DNA from: Zygotorulaspora mrakii | Lineage: Eukaryota; Ascomycota; Saccharomycetes; Saccharomycetales; Saccharomycetaceae | Reading direction: 5' to 3' | Assembly (NCBI RefSeq): GCF_013402915.1 | Contig: NC_050725.1 | Span: 1,054,001 to 1,118,000, forward strand | DNA length: 64,000 nucleotides | Shown: positions 37,979 to 49,260 of the stretch, piece after piece | Layout: every line of letters begins with the position of its first letter | Position numbering within the stretch: the stretch's first letter is position 1 | The notes under the pieces: model-generated | What the model was told of the DNA's origin: nothing | The model's input: only the letters and a program-made list of their open reading frames with translations | Databases searched by the model: none | Made by a program: the position numbers and the translations under genes

Positions 37979-40900
37979 TTATGCCAAGAGAGAACCGATC
38001 ATGGCCACGTAATACTTTTCAAAAGCTTTTCCATCGAGTGTTGCAAGCATTTGTATTAGCTCCAGCCCAAGCGCCGAAGGAAACTGAATTTGTCGAAAAT
38101 ACACTTCGGCCATATACTTCAAGCATGGATTTGAATTGATATCAGCACCACCGCCGCTTTGACGATAGATTTCTTTCAGTAGTCTCGAAAGATCACAGGC
38201 GACCACGCGGCAGCTACCATCTTTGATATCAAACTTATACTCAGGCTTAAATGGTATCTCAAAAACCAATGGAACGATCTTTGTAATGAAAAATTCGTTC
38301 AATCCCTCCAATTTACCAATATTTTTACCATTCTTGTCATTTTCATCTGTACATTCACCAGATCCAAAACAACGCACGAAACTTACCAGCACATTCAATG
38401 CAAGCTTTACAGTTGACGTTTCCTGTACTTCTTCTGGTATGTATGTGAGCAAGTCCATGAGAACAGTTGACAGTATTCCTCTGTTTGTATCTGTTAGTAG
38501 TAAAGAAGTGACCGAATTGGTGACGAAAGATTGTAAAACGCCATAGTATGCTTTTTTTAACAAGATTTTATCTCTAAACGAATCGGTGACGACGACGTTT
38601 TTCCCGTTGCTATCAGTCGATGATATACCGCCATTGGACCAGTCTGAGTTCTCTATTGACCCCTCGCCATCTATTTGTCTCATAGCAACGTGAATCTTGT
38701 TGATTACTGGAGTCAACAAACTATCAAATAATTGATAACTACCTTGATCGTGATGAAACATGTGAACCATTTGGCCCAAGAAACCGAGAAAGTCATTCAT
38801 TTCTGCAGTACTCAAATCCGATTCTAGATACAAAGCTATGAGTTTACTGGCGAATGGAACTACCTGGTTATTCAAAATAGGAATTAACCGAGCAAATGTG
38901 AATCTAGATGCATCCCTCACATTTTCGTGTTTGCTGAAAAATGAAAAAACCACCAATACGACTTCAGCGATGTTAGAAAATTTTTCGATTAATGATCTAT
39001 GGATAAGCTTTCTGTTAACAAGAGTATTGTTTACTTGATTATCAGGAACAAGTCCGCCATGAACACCTCTTGCTAACGTCCCAACAGCCATTAAGAGATG
39101 GTGTGACTGCAACACAACTGCTGGAGTTTGTAATTGCGATGAAACACATGTTTCCAGTGCTGTAAATAGAGGGGTTAAAACTTCATCTAAAATGTCAAAG
39201 TTAGAATCAGTATTCGAACCAATCAGTAACCCGACACCTTCAAAAAGGTAAAGCTGGCTATCAAAAATTGTGTCTTCTTCTGTTCCATCTTGTTCTTGAA
39301 CAACAGCTTTAATATTGAGCAAAGGCGAAACTTTTCCGATTATCTGTGACAATATTGGTGTGGCTAATTTTGGTTTTGTCATTTTAATAAGTCTTGTGAA
39401 TAAATACCAACTTCTCAGTCTTACTTTTTCTCTTTGATTGAACATTCCGAAAGGACTACAAAATATGTTTAGAAGAGAAATCTCATCCTTCTCGTCTGAT
39501 CCCAAAAAGTTGAAATGTCTAACTACTAATTCAAAGAATAGAATTTGCACGTAAGAATTGTCCATTAGAAAAACTGATGAAGTCTGCAAAAGAATACGCA
39601 TGAATTTAGTCATTAAAACTGCTGCTGGAGAGCTAAAAATTTCATTTTTGTTTATTCCAAACAAATTGTTGCGTATACTTTCACTTAAATTATGCATCTG
39701 AAAAATTGCCAACTCTAATTCTCGCCAGTCAGTTCCTGTCAAAAGGGTTTGAATATGACCAGACATACTGTCGAGATAAAGATCTGGATTAATCACCGCA
39801 ACACTATCTTGAAAAACTTTCAGTTTGGTTCTAATAGTTTCGTTGAATTCGTCAATTTCATCTTCCGAATTCTCATCACTAGAATCATCTATTTTCATTT
39901 TTTTGAAACAGACTAATAGGAGCGATATCAAGAATTCCTTATGATCATTATCCAAAGGAATTCTTTTAGAGTTGACTGCAACTGCAGAGCCCGGCTTACC
40001 ACCTAATGCAAACTGTTTCTTGAGAACAGAAAGGTATTGTGAAATGAACGGGAAACACTGTTGTGTAACTGAATCGTACTCATGTTCCATGAACCTTAAA
40101 ACTAGTTGTACCACTTGAGTCAATATCTGACCATCTGCAGCTGTCGCAACCTGCTGGAGTTCATCAGTTGGAGGAGAATCGAGAGCCTGATCAAAAACTT
40201 TTGCCAATTCTAGTCCAACCGCTGAGGAAAGGCAAGCTAATTGCTCATAGACCTCTAGGTCATCGTGTTCAATCGAAGATACCTTATCTGTCAGATTTAA
40301 CATTCTTAACAAGGTCAACTTGTCCATTGGTTTCATTTTTTTAGAGATGATTTCACATAAACACTGAGCACAGGCGCTTTTGGTTTGAGCAAAATCTAGA
40401 TATCCATATATGACTGTAATGTACATTTCATTGACGATTAAATTGACATCAATCCATGAAATATAAGAGCCGATACACGAGAGAGTCAAAGTTGCCAGGT
40501 CCCGCTGTTGTTGCGGCACCAGACTTTTTAAAGTGTTGAGCCAAATTGTGACCAACATCTCAATATCACGTATCCGCATTGTATCCTTCAAACTATTATT
40601 CCTCAACTGATTTTCTCTTGAGCTAATGAAAGTTTGGTCCGCGACTTCAGAGTTAATCGATGCACATATTCTTGTAAAGTAGTCTACACCTAAACTTGGA
40701 AGAGCTTGGAGAGGACCTTCCTTTAATGGTTCCATGCCCAATAATGTAATCACATCTCTAAAAAAAGACGACCATTGATCTCCGTTTATTTCACCATACA
40801 TTCTATAAAACAGCCCCGTGGCCAGTTCAGCAATCTTATTCCTCACATACTCTGGATCTCGAGTTCCTGCATTAATTTTAGCTCGAAGCAACTCTAGGAA

Positions 40901-41149
40901 TGCTGTTTTAATATAGTTCAACTGTTGTTGCTCCGCACTGCCTTGCTTTATTAAATCTGTCAGCACTTGCAAGGCAACAAATCTTGTAATATCGTCAGAA
41001 TTAGGATCACTCAAAAGTGAAACAAAAAGCTGTGAAGCATTAGGTTCGGCTTTGACCTGAGCTAGGAAATCTAACGCCTGTTTCTTTGTTCCGGCGTCAG
41101 TCACAGGACTGTTTGCAATCGCCACGACTTCTTGGATTCTGCTTAGCAT
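37979..41149 (-). CDS. LOS1: Exportin-t (tRNA export karyopherin)
   Basis: Los1 is a Ran-GTP-dependent beta-karyopherin that exports tRNA from the nucleus. The 1056-residue product is all-helical with HEAT-type repeats and an N-terminal Ran-binding region including [11 protein letters not shown] and [24 protein letters not shown] start it at the ATG at 41149 (MLSRIQEVV), which lines up with S. cerevisiae Los1 MLERIQQLV; the frame is open to 41245 but only from a GTG. Orthologue of YKL205W (1100 residues). The last residues are hydrophobic. Confidence 0.94.
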   Translation of the reverse strand: MLSRIQEVVAIANSPVTDAGTKKQALDFLAQVKAEPNASQLFVSLLSDPNSDDITRFVALQVLTDLIKQGSAEQQQLNYIKTAFLELLRAKINAGTRDPEYVRNKIAELATGLFYRMYGEINGDQWSSFFRDVITLLGMEPLKEGPLQALPSLGVDYFTRICASINSEVADQTFISSRENQLRNNSLKDTMRIRDIEMLVTIWLNTLKSLVPQQQRDLATLTLSCIGSYISWIDVNLIVNEMYITVIYGYLDFAQTKSACAQCLCEIISKKMKPMDKLTLLRMLNLTDKVSSIEHDDLEVYEQLACLSSAVGLELAKVFDQALDSPPTDELQQVATAADGQILTQVVQLVLRFMEHEYDSVTQQCFPFISQYLSVLKKQFALGGKPGSAVAVNSKRIPLDNDHKEFLISLLLVCFKKMKIDDSSDENSEDEIDEFNETIRTKLKVFQDSVAVINPDLYLDSMSGHIQTLLTGTDWRELELAIFQMHNLSESIRNNLFGINKNEIFSSPAAVLMTKFMRILLQTSSVFLMDNSYVQILFFELVVRHFNFLGSDEKDEISLLNIFCSPFGMFNQREKVRLRSWYLFTRLIKMTKPKLATPILSQIIGKVSPLLNIKAVVQEQDGTEEDTIFDSQLYLFEGVGLLIGSNTDSNFDILDEVLTPLFTALETCVSSQLQTPAVVLQSHHLLMAVGTLARGVHGGLVPDNQVNNTLVNRKLIHRSLIEKFSNIAEVVLVVFSFFSKHENVRDASRFTFARLIPILNNQVVPFASKLIALYLESDLSTAEMNDFLGFLGQMVHMFHHDQGSYQLFDSLLTPVINKIHVAMRQIDGEGSIENSDWSNGGISSTDSNGKNVVVTDSFRDKILLKKAYYGVLQSFVTNSVTSLLLTDTNRGILSTVLMDLLTYIPEEVQETSTVKLALNVLVSFVRCFGSGECTDENDKNGKNIGKLEGLNEFFITKIVPLVFEIPFKPEYKFDIKDGSCRVVACDLSRLLKEIYRQSGGGADINSNPCLKYMAEVYFRQIQFPSALGLELIQMLATLDGKAFEKYYVAMIGSLLA

Positions 41150-41571
41150 TTCTTCTATACTAATATCGAGAGTGAAAGTCAAACGAATAAAACTCGGAGG
41201 CACCCGCCGACTTTGATACTTCTTCTGATTATCTCGCACGCACACTAACCCTGCGGCTCTTAACTGTGGACTGATCTGTTGTAACTTCTGAAAAGTTCCC
41301 GCCCAGGAATATCACCACAGAACCTGCAATCTACTTTCAAAAAGTATGTAAGGATAGGTATACTCAATGCGAATAGCTAAGCGCTGAATGCAGTTTTTCT
41401 TGTCCTTAGAGCTACGCAGAGTTTGTCTTTTTGTGATCTTTCTCTACATTGAGAGATGACTTAGCTTTTCCATAATTTTCTTTAAAAATTGAAAAAAATT
41501 TCATCATGTTTTTGACATCGCTGTACGTAAATTTACGTAAAGGAATAGCATGCCTGCTTATATGGACTACA
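41150..41571. other. LOS1 upstream region
   Basis: About 420 bases between the LOS1 start and the HAM1 stop. A minus-strand frame (41412-41606) begins at a TTG and overlaps the HAM1 end; I do not consider it a gene. No other feature seen. Confidence 0.4.
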
Positions 41572-42165
41572 CTAGTTGTTATACAGGTGGCTTTTGAATT
41601 TTTCAAAAGCCCTGCCTCTGTGAGAGATCAAATTTTTGTTTGTCTTGTTCATTTCAGCGTACGTCTTGCCGCCTGATTCTAATGGTTGGAAGATCGAATC
41701 CCAGCCAAAATCAGTGGGACCTCTAGAATCAACGATGATGCCTTCCGTAATGCCTTGGAAGGTGTGAAATTCTCCATTTTCGTCTGCGTACGCGATTGTG
41801 GTGACTGCTTGAGCCCCCTTGTTTTCGTACGGTTCCAGCATCTTAACGATTTTCTCAAGTCCTAGACTCTTGAGAAACCATTTAATGTAAGCACCTGGTA
41901 AGCCATTGAAAGCATCGAAACGCAAGGCTGTGTCTTCTACAAAAACAGCATTTCCTTTGTCAACTTTTTGAGCTGCCTGCTTGCATTTATGTATGGCAAT
42001 GGCTTCCAGATCAATCTCTTGAATTTCATCCAGATCTAATGGCAGATTGACAAGCTCGAAGGGAGTCTCATCCTTTTCAGTACTAGGCCCTGTGGACAAG
42101 ATCATCTTCACCTCTTTAAGCTTATTTTCATTACCGGTGATGAATGTAATCCGTTTGGGTGGCAT
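41572..42165 (-). CDS. HAM1: Inosine/xanthosine triphosphate pyrophosphatase
   Basis: Ham1 hydrolyses ITP, XTP and dITP/dXTP to monophosphates, keeping deaminated or base-analogue nucleotides out of DNA and RNA. The 197-residue protein has exactly the length of S. cerevisiae Ham1 (YJR069C). Family motifs: TFITGNENKLKEV at the N-terminus (nucleotide binding), VFVEDTALRFDAFNGLPGAYIKWF, FGWDSIFQP, MNKTNKNLISHRGRAFEKF near the end. It is followed by LOS1 in the same direction. Confidence 0.97.
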   Translation of the reverse strand: MPPKRITFITGNENKLKEVKMILSTGPSTEKDETPFELVNLPLDLDEIQEIDLEAIAIHKCKQAAQKVDKGNAVFVEDTALRFDAFNGLPGAYIKWFLKSLGLEKIVKMLEPYENKGAQAVTTIAYADENGEFHTFQGITEGIIVDSRGPTDFGWDSIFQPLESGGKTYAEMNKTNKNLISHRGRAFEKFKSHLYNN

Positions 42166-42331
42166 GTTTGTATATCTTTACACTTCTTTGTTTGTTACTG
42201 ATATCATATGGATATGATGATTAAGCGATGTCTCTTAAGCAACATCAACAAGCAAGAAAAAAAAGTAAATACTTCAATACAAAGCGCCCGTCATGAAGAC
42301 TAATCTAGGTCTATTGAAATTTTGTCCATAT

Positions 42332-43300
42332 TTAGGCAGGAGCATATTCCAGCTCATTACTATTCTCATACTCATACATATCAAGGGCAACAATAGCTGA
42401 CTCTCTTACAACCGGATCTTCGTCGTCCAAATACTTGCGCAGGACTGGCAAAACTTCACCTGTTGCAATAGCACCTAGGGCCTCAGCAGCTTCGTGCCTA
42501 ACCATGGATGCCTCCTGTTTGCGCCCCAATACTTCGACCAAATGTGGAATAGCAACAGTGTTACCCATTTGGCCAAAAACATAAGCAATTTCGTGCTTAA
42601 ACAAGGCAGAGTCATCATCGAAACCTGTTGCAAGTGCCAGAGCTGCTTCATCCGTACCTATGTCTCTTAACCTGAACATAGCTCTATACCTCTCGAATAG
42701 AGGCTTCTTTGGGTCATTCAATAGTTCTTTCAGTTCTTCGACGTTGTAATCTCTCTCCAAGGCCAAGGGTGGAGCTGGATCTATACTGGAGTATAGCGAA
42801 GGTTGCAGGCTCTCCTTTGTCTTCTTCTCGCTGTGCTGCCATTTTATTCTGTCAATGGCCAATTCGCAAGTAGCTCTCACGTCAACAGAAGGATCTTCCT
42901 TGAACGCTGTTTCAAGAACGTCGAGAGAATCTTTATCGCCCAGAGCACCCAAAGCCTCGGCAGCCTCATGTCTGACCATACATTGTTGGTTTTGATCCAA
43001 GGTAGCTTTTCTCAGTGGAATAGCACAGTTAAGATTCTTGGTTTGTCCCAGAACGTAGGCAACTTCGTGCTTCAAAAGTTCGCTATCGTCGCCAAATGCC
43101 TCCGAGATGTAGTTGACAGCCTTTTGTGCCTCTTCTGGTTGCGATTCAAATTCTTCTGCAGTACATTTCAAGTTAAAAAGCGCTCTAAATCTGTTGGCGA
43201 GTGGTGATTTACCGGACTTGTTGATCAAAATGTCTCGCAGCTGTTCTAATGTGCAACCGTCTACAGATTCCTGGAAGTGTCTCTCAAAATTCGTCGACAT
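42332..43300 (-). CDS. LIA1: Deoxyhypusine hydroxylase
   Basis: Lia1 hydroxylates deoxyhypusine on eIF5A to complete hypusine. The 322-residue HEAT-repeat protein (S. cerevisiae 325, YJR070C) is built of two symmetrical halves. The four His-Glu pairs that hold the di-iron centre are at 78-79 (LLKHEVAY), 111-112 (VRHEAAEAL), 236-237 (LFKHEIAY) and 269-270 (VRHEAAEAL). It diverges from ADD66 across about 590 bases that contain a long poly(dA) tract. Confidence 0.97.
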   Translation of the reverse strand: MSTNFERHFQESVDGCTLEQLRDILINKSGKSPLANRFRALFNLKCTAEEFESQPEEAQKAVNYISEAFGDDSELLKHEVAYVLGQTKNLNCAIPLRKATLDQNQQCMVRHEAAEALGALGDKDSLDVLETAFKEDPSVDVRATCELAIDRIKWQHSEKKTKESLQPSLYSSIDPAPPLALERDYNVEELKELLNDPKKPLFERYRAMFRLRDIGTDEAALALATGFDDDSALFKHEIAYVFGQMGNTVAIPHLVEVLGRKQEASMVRHEAAEALGAIATGEVLPVLRKYLDDEDPVVRESAIVALDMYEYENSNELEYAPA

Positions 43301-43894
43301 CTTGAATCTGCCGTATTTTCACGTTGGATCTTCAAGAACACAGTCTTTGATTCTTGTAACAGTAAAGCACCTATGCTTTATAGTATGGTACATCTGAAAA
43401 TTTTTCAGAAACATCCAGGCCATCATCGCTATCTCTCACAATTTATTGAGCTTTAAACGACCTGCCTTCCTGCATGGCTAAAAAAAAAAAAGACAAAAAA
43501 AAAAAAAAAGACTAATGAGCTCTGCTTCGAAATGCTACCACAGAGTAGTTCACTTGCTTAACTGTACAGTTTCAAGCTTCATTTCCAAGCGTAAGCACAG
43601 TTTTTGATTTACTTGATGGCAATACTTACAGAATTTCATGTTACCCACTGATAGCTGCCAAATGCTTTGCATAGCATAACTCGTCTGTAGCAGCGTAGCA
43701 TCGTTAACAGCCATGCAGTCCTACTGCCATGCGATAGCGCCCATTTCTCAGACTCCTGGCATTTTCTGCGTTAGTTTTTTTCTTCTTGTTTATACAAAAG
43801 TAGTTTTGTAGCTCTGCCATGGATCTTATGGCCTCATGAAAAAGCTGATCAACACCGGAAAGTGCACAGCATACCGATCAAATAGAAAGTAGTA
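43301..43894. other. LIA1-ADD66 divergent promoter region
   Basis: About 590 bases between two start codons. It includes interrupted poly(dA) runs at about 43478-43509 (12 and 15 or more A, split by GAC), a classic nucleosome-excluding promoter element. I found no exact Rpn4 (PACE) site for the proteasome-chaperone gene ADD66. Confidence 0.5.
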
Positions 43895-44728
43895 ATGTCA
43901 AAAACTTTGTTAATTCCGCTAGTTTCTACCGGAAACGTCCCCCAACTGACCATTGACTTGGTGTTGCACTCGTTAGCCGATGAATTCCAATTCGTAACGT
44001 CCCTAGATTCCACCTACATTCATCCGTTCACTGGCCCCTTAGATTATGTATATGAACAGCAAAGACCCGTCCTTTTTACATCTTCTCCAGATAAGAGATA
44101 CTCCACTGGGTTGGAGCTATTCTACAGTGACCAATCATCTTTGTACGTGCTGCAGCAACGGACTCCCATAATTCAAGGATATGTAAACAATTTCATCAAG
44201 GAAGTTATAGTGCCATTGGTGGTCGAATACAATATAAGAGAAGTGGTAATCGTTGATTCATTCGGCGTGCTTGACGAAGATGTCATGGCAACAGCTTCCG
44301 TAAGTTTCAGAACCAGCAGTAATTTTTTTTCAGACGGAATATGTGAGGTAAGATCGGTTGGTGATATGATACAGAGGTTTCAAAGCGGCTTACATTTAAA
44401 TGAGGAATCGACAAATGAAATTTCCACTTCGCTCTTCACGTTCACGGCCAACAGTGTTCAGCAGGAGATCTCCACTAATCAGCAAATTTTCAAATTTGCA
44501 TATCATCTATTGAATGCAACTGCGCCCAATTTAGAAAGCATCAAATATTCCAGTGTTTTTGTACACGAAGGCGACAATTCGGAGGATGCCCATTTATTTT
44601 GTGACCACCTCCCGGAGATAATACATTCATTGACCAAAATATCAACTCTCACTCCACCCATCTCTTGGAAGGGTGTTTATGGTTCACGGCCCATTCCAGC
44701 TTCTTTTGTAGACGGCATATACATATAA
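43895..44728 (+). CDS. ADD66: Proteasome assembly chaperone 2 (Pba2/Add66)
   Basis: The Pba1-Pba2 dimer binds the alpha ring during 20S proteasome assembly. The 277-residue product (S. cerevisiae 267, YKL206C) carries the PAC2 pattern: MSKTLLIPLVSTGNVPQLTIDLVL at the N-terminus, YSDQSSLYVLQQRTPII, VVEYNIREVVIVDSFGVLDE, and a C-terminus ending SRPIPASFVDGIYI. The last residues resemble the HbYX-type tail (hydrophobic-Tyr-X) that docks into alpha-ring pockets. Confidence 0.9.
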   Translation: MSKTLLIPLVSTGNVPQLTIDLVLHSLADEFQFVTSLDSTYIHPFTGPLDYVYEQQRPVLFTSSPDKRYSTGLELFYSDQSSLYVLQQRTPIIQGYVNNFIKEVIVPLVVEYNIREVVIVDSFGVLDEDVMATASVSFRTSSNFFSDGICEVRSVGDMIQRFQSGLHLNEESTNEISTSLFTFTANSVQQEISTNQQIFKFAYHLLNATAPNLESIKYSSVFVHEGDNSEDAHLFCDHLPEIIHSLTKISTLTPPISWKGVYGSRPIPASFVDGIYI

Positions 44729-44797
44729 AAGTCTGTTTCAAGCTTCTAGAACAATTTTTTCCAGAGTTTCATTAGATATTACTGATAAGTTTATATA

Positions 44798-45952
44798 TTA
44801 TTGCCTTATGTATTTAGCAATGTTTTCGGCGGTTTGACTGCTTGCGTCTTTCGCCACACTTTCAAATGCATCCCGATATCTTTTCTGTAAATCTGGCTCG
44901 TTTTTCGAATTGATTTCTCCCTCAGTTCTTTCCTCTCCAGGGAAGGTATATTCTCTTTCAACGCCCTCATCTTCGTCTCTCTCGACGAGTCCATCATTAT
45001 CATCGATCTCCAAATCGCTAAGAACATCGGCCCCTTCGTTATCACTTTTAGCAGTTTTATTCTCATTGATTCCCAGGTCCCTCATCAGACCATCCAGCGA
45101 TTTTTCCTTTCTCTTTTTCTCCTTTTCTTCCTTTTCCTTCAAAATTTTCTCTCTTTCTGCTTTATAATATTCATCATATTCTCCTACCTTGTTATCAACA
45201 GCTTCTAGAAAATCGTCAAAACCTTCGCCTGTAAAGCTTGATACCCCAACCATGTCTAGTTGTGAGTAAAACTCTTCAAGCATAAGCGACATTGAGTTTA
45301 CCAAAGATCCCATATATCCTGAACCCATACCGGAGGTACCATTAGTGTCTTGATCTTCCCTAAGGGCCGCCTGAAAAGATTCAAAATCAGTCATCCATTC
45401 ACGAGCAAAATCAGCTTTGCATACATCAGTCTTGTTGAATACAACAATCATTGGTAGTTTTGTCTTATAAAGTATCGAGCAAGCATAGAGCATGTTACTC
45501 ATAAATGTAGTTGGCGAAGAATTTCTTGGAGTATCCACAATATAAGCAATTACTGTTGGAAAAGTAGAGGCAAATGATTCGGTTATGATGGAACCAGACG
45601 CACTCCAGACAAAACATTCGATTTGACCCGGTGTGTCTATGATACAATGCTTATGCGATTCATTTTTCTTTTCCACTAGCTTAATCACTTGGTCTATTTT
45701 AGTGCTGAACAGGTTTAGACTTGTCACAATAGCACCATTTGGTCCTAGCTGGTAGTTTTCCATCACTTTTTTATACTTTATGGAGTCCCTAATATCTATG
45801 TTGGCACCGTAAGGAATCCTTAAAACTGCAGGATCAAGGTTAATTACATATGGAGCTGTCTTCTTGCTGCGCAGATGTGAATTCAGACGCTGCATGAATG
45901 TGGTCTTACCAGACCCTGCCATACCAATACATATCACCGTACTCAGAGCCAT
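44798..45952 (-). CDS. NPA3: GPN-loop GTPase 1, RNA polymerase II assembly factor
   Basis: Npa3 is needed for nuclear import and assembly of RNA polymerase II. The 384-residue protein (S. cerevisiae 385, YJR072C) has the P-loop GMAGSGKT at 10-17, the defining Gly70-Pro71-Asn72 insertion, [17 protein letters not shown] as switch region and [10 protein letters not shown] as the base-recognition loop. The C-terminal third is acidic and coiled-coil-like ([13 protein letters not shown]) and ends [11 protein letters not shown]...[10 protein letters not shown], as in the yeast protein. The stop is 70 bases from the ADD66 stop. Confidence 0.97.
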   Translation of the reverse strand: MALSTVICIGMAGSGKTTFMQRLNSHLRSKKTAPYVINLDPAVLRIPYGANIDIRDSIKYKKVMENYQLGPNGAIVTSLNLFSTKIDQVIKLVEKKNESHKHCIIDTPGQIECFVWSASGSIITESFASTFPTVIAYIVDTPRNSSPTTFMSNMLYACSILYKTKLPMIVVFNKTDVCKADFAREWMTDFESFQAALREDQDTNGTSGMGSGYMGSLVNSMSLMLEEFYSQLDMVGVSSFTGEGFDDFLEAVDNKVGEYDEYYKAEREKILKEKEEKEKKRKEKSLDGLMRDLGINENKTAKSDNEGADVLSDLEIDDNDGLVERDEDEGVEREYTFPGEERTEGEINSKNEPDLQKRYRDAFESVAKDASSQTAENIAKYIRQ

Positions 45953-46199
45953 TTTCTTCCAGGAAAACTTAGTCAGTTAAAACAGTGTAGCAAATGGTGG
46001 CTACTTCCGTCTCGCTTGCTGATATTTTGAAATGTTGAAGACTTGGATGAGTACTTCGAGACTTTTCATAACCACTTGAGATGAGGCTTCCGTCTATAAT
46101 GACTTATTTACAACTTCTGAATGTATCTACTAATAAAGACAATACTGATTGCGAAGGCCAGTTCCACACCCTTGTTGATGATCTCGCGCTTATTTAAGT

Positions 46200-47000
46200 T
46201 TACTTCGATAAATATTTACCGAGTACCCTTTGCTCGATTCCATCGAAACAGGACTCTTGTGGGGCAATAGTCAGGTCATTGGCTAAATTCTTCATGACTG
46301 CTTCTGGTTTGGGTTCGCCCGGCATGCCCCCCATTGAATTTTGCTGTGCTAAGCCATCTGCTGCATTACTTTCTGACAGAACCAGATTGTATACGGGATT
46401 GAGACCCAAAACCGAAATAAAATACCATGAGATACTACTTACCCAGCGGACGTCTAGATCTGGAGTCATTATACCGCTTTGTAGCATCTCTTTGAATCTT
46501 GGAGTTAGTGGGAATGGAAGTTTCATAAGGACGAAGCCTGCGAAGAAGTGATTAACCCACCACATGATGATCGTTTGAGGAATGAAGCTTGCGAGGTTTC
46601 CCTTGGCCATTCTTGTTATGGAATCTGAAGTATTAGGATCCGTGAATAAATTTTGCATTTCTCCTTCTTTAGTGGTGGTTTTTGCAAGGTATTTTGTCTC
46701 TGTCATTACTTTTGTCAAATAGTCTCTTTTCATCTGAAATGATTCTTCCGATAGGTTTGAACCATTACCTAGTAATGCGTGAACTCTATTGATGTGTTGT
46801 GTCTCTGTTAATTTTACCCGTGGCATCCCTTTGACTTTGACACCAATGAGGTTCATGATGTATTGTCTAATTACCCCTGCTAGAACCATAACGATAGATA
46901 TTGGAATCAATACCCAATACTTCAGTTTCGGATCCAAAGTCAATTCAGGTACCACATAAGTGGAATCTGACCGTATGACCGAAAGAATTTCCTTCAGCAT
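46200..47000 (-). CDS. EMC3: ER membrane protein complex subunit 3
   Basis: Emc3 is the YidC/Oxa1-superfamily core of the EMC insertase for tail-anchored and multipass proteins. The 266-residue product (S. cerevisiae 253, YKL207W) shows LKYWVLIPISIVMVLAGVIRQYIM (first membrane helix), the helical LTKVMTETKYLAKTTT arm, MAKGNLASFIPQTIIMWWVNHFFAGFVLMKLPFPLT (helix 2), DLDVRWVSSISWYFISVLGLNPVYNL (helix 3). I prefer the ATG at 47000. An in-frame ATG at 47147 would add 49 mostly Arg-rich, non-membrane residues that S. cerevisiae lacks. Follows CBT1 in the same direction. Confidence 0.92.
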   Translation of the reverse strand: MLKEILSVIRSDSTYVVPELTLDPKLKYWVLIPISIVMVLAGVIRQYIMNLIGVKVKGMPRVKLTETQHINRVHALLGNGSNLSEESFQMKRDYLTKVMTETKYLAKTTTKEGEMQNLFTDPNTSDSITRMAKGNLASFIPQTIIMWWVNHFFAGFVLMKLPFPLTPRFKEMLQSGIMTPDLDVRWVSSISWYFISVLGLNPVYNLVLSESNAADGLAQQNSMGGMPGEPKPEAVMKNLANDLTIAPQESCFDGIEQRVLGKYLSK

Positions 47001-47288
47001 TGTTTCCTCGATTGCACAAGCTCTAGTAAGGACACGGGCCCTTGTTATTCTGTTTGATGCTGTGGTTTTTTCAGTACTGAGCTTAAGAGCGCGACGTCGT
47101 TGGAACGTAGAGAGTGTGCTAAAACATTCGAATGGGCCGAAAGCCATATCTCCAAAAACGCATGCCCCAGAGGCGAATCGGTCCTATTTAGTCTGATTTC
47201 ATATGTGAAATTAGCCCTGTTTCTTGGCATATGTTGGCAAAATAGACAAGATTTGTCTATCTAGAGGATTAAAACTATTTAACAACTT

Positions 47289-47990
47289 TTAATGGGTGCG
47301 AGTAACAAGTAGCCAAGTATCTTCATTTGCGAGAATGGGAGTAGATAATCCCTTTTCTGCTAGGCTCTCAAGCAGTCTCTTCCCAGATTGATCGCTCTGA
47401 TTTTTTGAGGCTTTGGCGATCTTTAATAGCTTATCGTAATTGATATTCGTATACATGTTCGTAGACTCTTCCAATAGAGCCTGGATATAAGACGCCACAC
47501 TATTTCCCCCAGGTTCACCGCTCTGTGCTACAACACGCAATCCCAATGAATGCAATCTCAACTTACAGTTCTCGACATTGAAGGCCTGCAATAGTGTTTC
47601 GAGACCGTCGACAGTCTGAACACTGAAGAAAGAACACCTATAGTCTTGTGCCTTCTTGAGATTCTTGATTTGCAAAGCTTTTGAAAAGGCAGTGTTGTTC
47701 AATTTAGCAGTCAGAGAAGCGATGTTTCCCTTCTGGACGTCATTGCGTATGGTCTTGATGAACTTATCCCAATAATAACGCCTGTTGATTCTTGTGGTGT
47801 TATCCTCTATCCAATCAAAAATTGCAAATGTATTACAGCTCTGAAGAATCTCCCGATATTTACATGTCTGAACTTCCTGCTCCAAAGATCTCGTCAATTT
47901 TGCATCTTTCCCTATGGCCCGAGACTTATATCTATATACAAATTTGGGTGCATTCAGCGCATCCAATATGAATTCCCTTCGAGCAGTCAT
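47289..47990 (-). CDS. CBT1: Cbt1, mitochondrial cytochrome b mRNA maturation factor
   Basis: The 233-residue protein is placed by position (between EMC3 and the tRNA-Thr/STE6 interval, as YKL208W is) and by its DALNAPKFVYRYKSRA N-terminal pattern. S. cerevisiae Cbt1 (271 residues) is needed for 5' processing and stability of COB mRNA in mitochondria. The N-terminus has Arg and hydroxylated residues and few acids, compatible with import. There is no catalytic motif I recognise. The identification depends more on synteny than on sequence. Confidence 0.75.
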   Translation of the reverse strand: MTARREFILDALNAPKFVYRYKSRAIGKDAKLTRSLEQEVQTCKYREILQSCNTFAIFDWIEDNTTRINRRYYWDKFIKTIRNDVQKGNIASLTAKLNNTAFSKALQIKNLKKAQDYRCSFFSVQTVDGLETLLQAFNVENCKLRLHSLGLRVVAQSGEPGGNSVASYIQALLEESTNMYTNINYDKLLKIAKASKNQSDQSGKRLLESLAEKGLSTPILANEDTWLLVTRTH

Positions 47991-49260
47991 CTTATTGTAA
48001 TTGAATAGTATAATTACTGGTGATGTTCCACAGCTTTATTTTTCTACTTGAGGCCTCTAAAGGTATAGAGTTGAATGAATCATGTTTTATTTACATAATT
48101 GGATAGAGAGTGGTGAATTTTATAACACAGCTACAAAACAAAAAAAAAAGCGTTGTTTAGTGCAATAACAAGGAACAAACTGCTTGTGTTTATGATTAAC
48201 AAAAACTATGAAAAATAAATCGATATCGTAGAAGTGAGAGGAAAACACACGGTAATGCTTATCACGATGTTCTAGGCGGCAAGGTCCCACCCGAGCTTCG
48301 ATTATGACAACCATTCTAAAATCGTTTCCTTATCGAGATTTCTGGTACAAGGTACTACTTCTATTTCTTTAGATACAGAAAGGCAAGAGAATGAAGTAAG
48401 ATGGAGCGCAATGAAGCTCAAACAGCATATTAATCGATTCTTAAGTGTTACCGACTCATAGTTGATTTCGAGACGTTTGCAGTGCAAGAATCCGACCACG
48501 GAGGTATCCATGAGGGGGAACAAGGGATAACAGTTGTGATGCAGATTCTATACAACTGGAAAAAGGGCGCGATGACAGGAGGAATTATGGGCTCATGATT
48601 GTAAAATCCATTATGCATCGCTCTCTTTTGGTGTTTTAAAGCTACAATTTAAACATAAATATCGACCTCTTTTCCGGATATTCAACCTCATTTCGTTTAG
48701 TTGTTATCTCATTGTCGAAATTTGAATTGATTATTGTTGAAATATAGATCGATATTGTAAGATATATTAAAGAGATGATTTATATTTCAACAGGTAGAGC
48801 ACCTGAAACGCAACATCATGTTTGCGGACTCAGTATTGCCAATGTTCTCATATTCTAACAGGTTTTTTTGAGAATTTTATACTTTTATTACACTGGTTCA
48901 GAGAGTACCGACATGATGACAGTCAGAGACATAGATATTTGATTTAGGAGTGTGAAGCGAAAAAAGGCGTCACATTCTATGCGACGAGAGATTGGAAAGA
49001 AACAAAAAGGGAGATGTTCCAATTTCAGAACAAGTACCATCTAAAAGAACCGTGAAAGCAAATAAGGTTAATAATTTCTTCGAAAAAAAGTTATTGTGAA
49101 CTCAAAGGACACCATTTCTGTAAAGAAAATTTATCTGCGTAATCGAAAAGAAGCTGCAGAAGAATAGATAAATCGCTAAAAAAACATGTCAACGATCCCG
49201 AAACATCATCACGATGATCGTTGACTTTATATTTTAGTAAAAAAATTTATAACCTTATAT
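47991..49260. other. CBT1-AAD intergenic region
   Basis: About 1.27 kb of AT-rich DNA with no supportable gene. It contains the left 58-bp TG...CA element (48735-48792). The open frames (for example 48302-48523 minus, TTG start) are short and featureless. Confidence 0.5.
48735..48792 (-). repeat. 58-bp TG...CA element, left copy
   Basis: The element has 12-bp perfect terminal inverted repeats, TGTTGAAATATA at 48735-48746 and TATATTTCAACA at 48781-48792. Its reverse complement matches the copy at 50846-50903 at 56 of 58 positions. The flanks (ATTAT and GGTAG) show no target-site duplication. TG...CA ends are typical of retrotransposon LTRs, but 58 bp is far too short for a complete one; it may be an internally deleted solo LTR or a MITE-like element. 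Confidence 0.8.

Noticed and set aside
37753..38139. Plus-strand frame of 128 codons upstream of EAP1
   Set aside because: Its second half is antisense to the LOS1 coding region and the first half is featureless.
41412..41606. Minus-strand frame of 64 codons between HAM1 and LOS1
   Set aside because: Starts at a TTG within HAM1 and has no family features.
48302..48523. Minus-strand frame of 73 codons in the CBT1-AAD interval
   Set aside because: TTG start, no motif, and composition like random AT-rich DNA.
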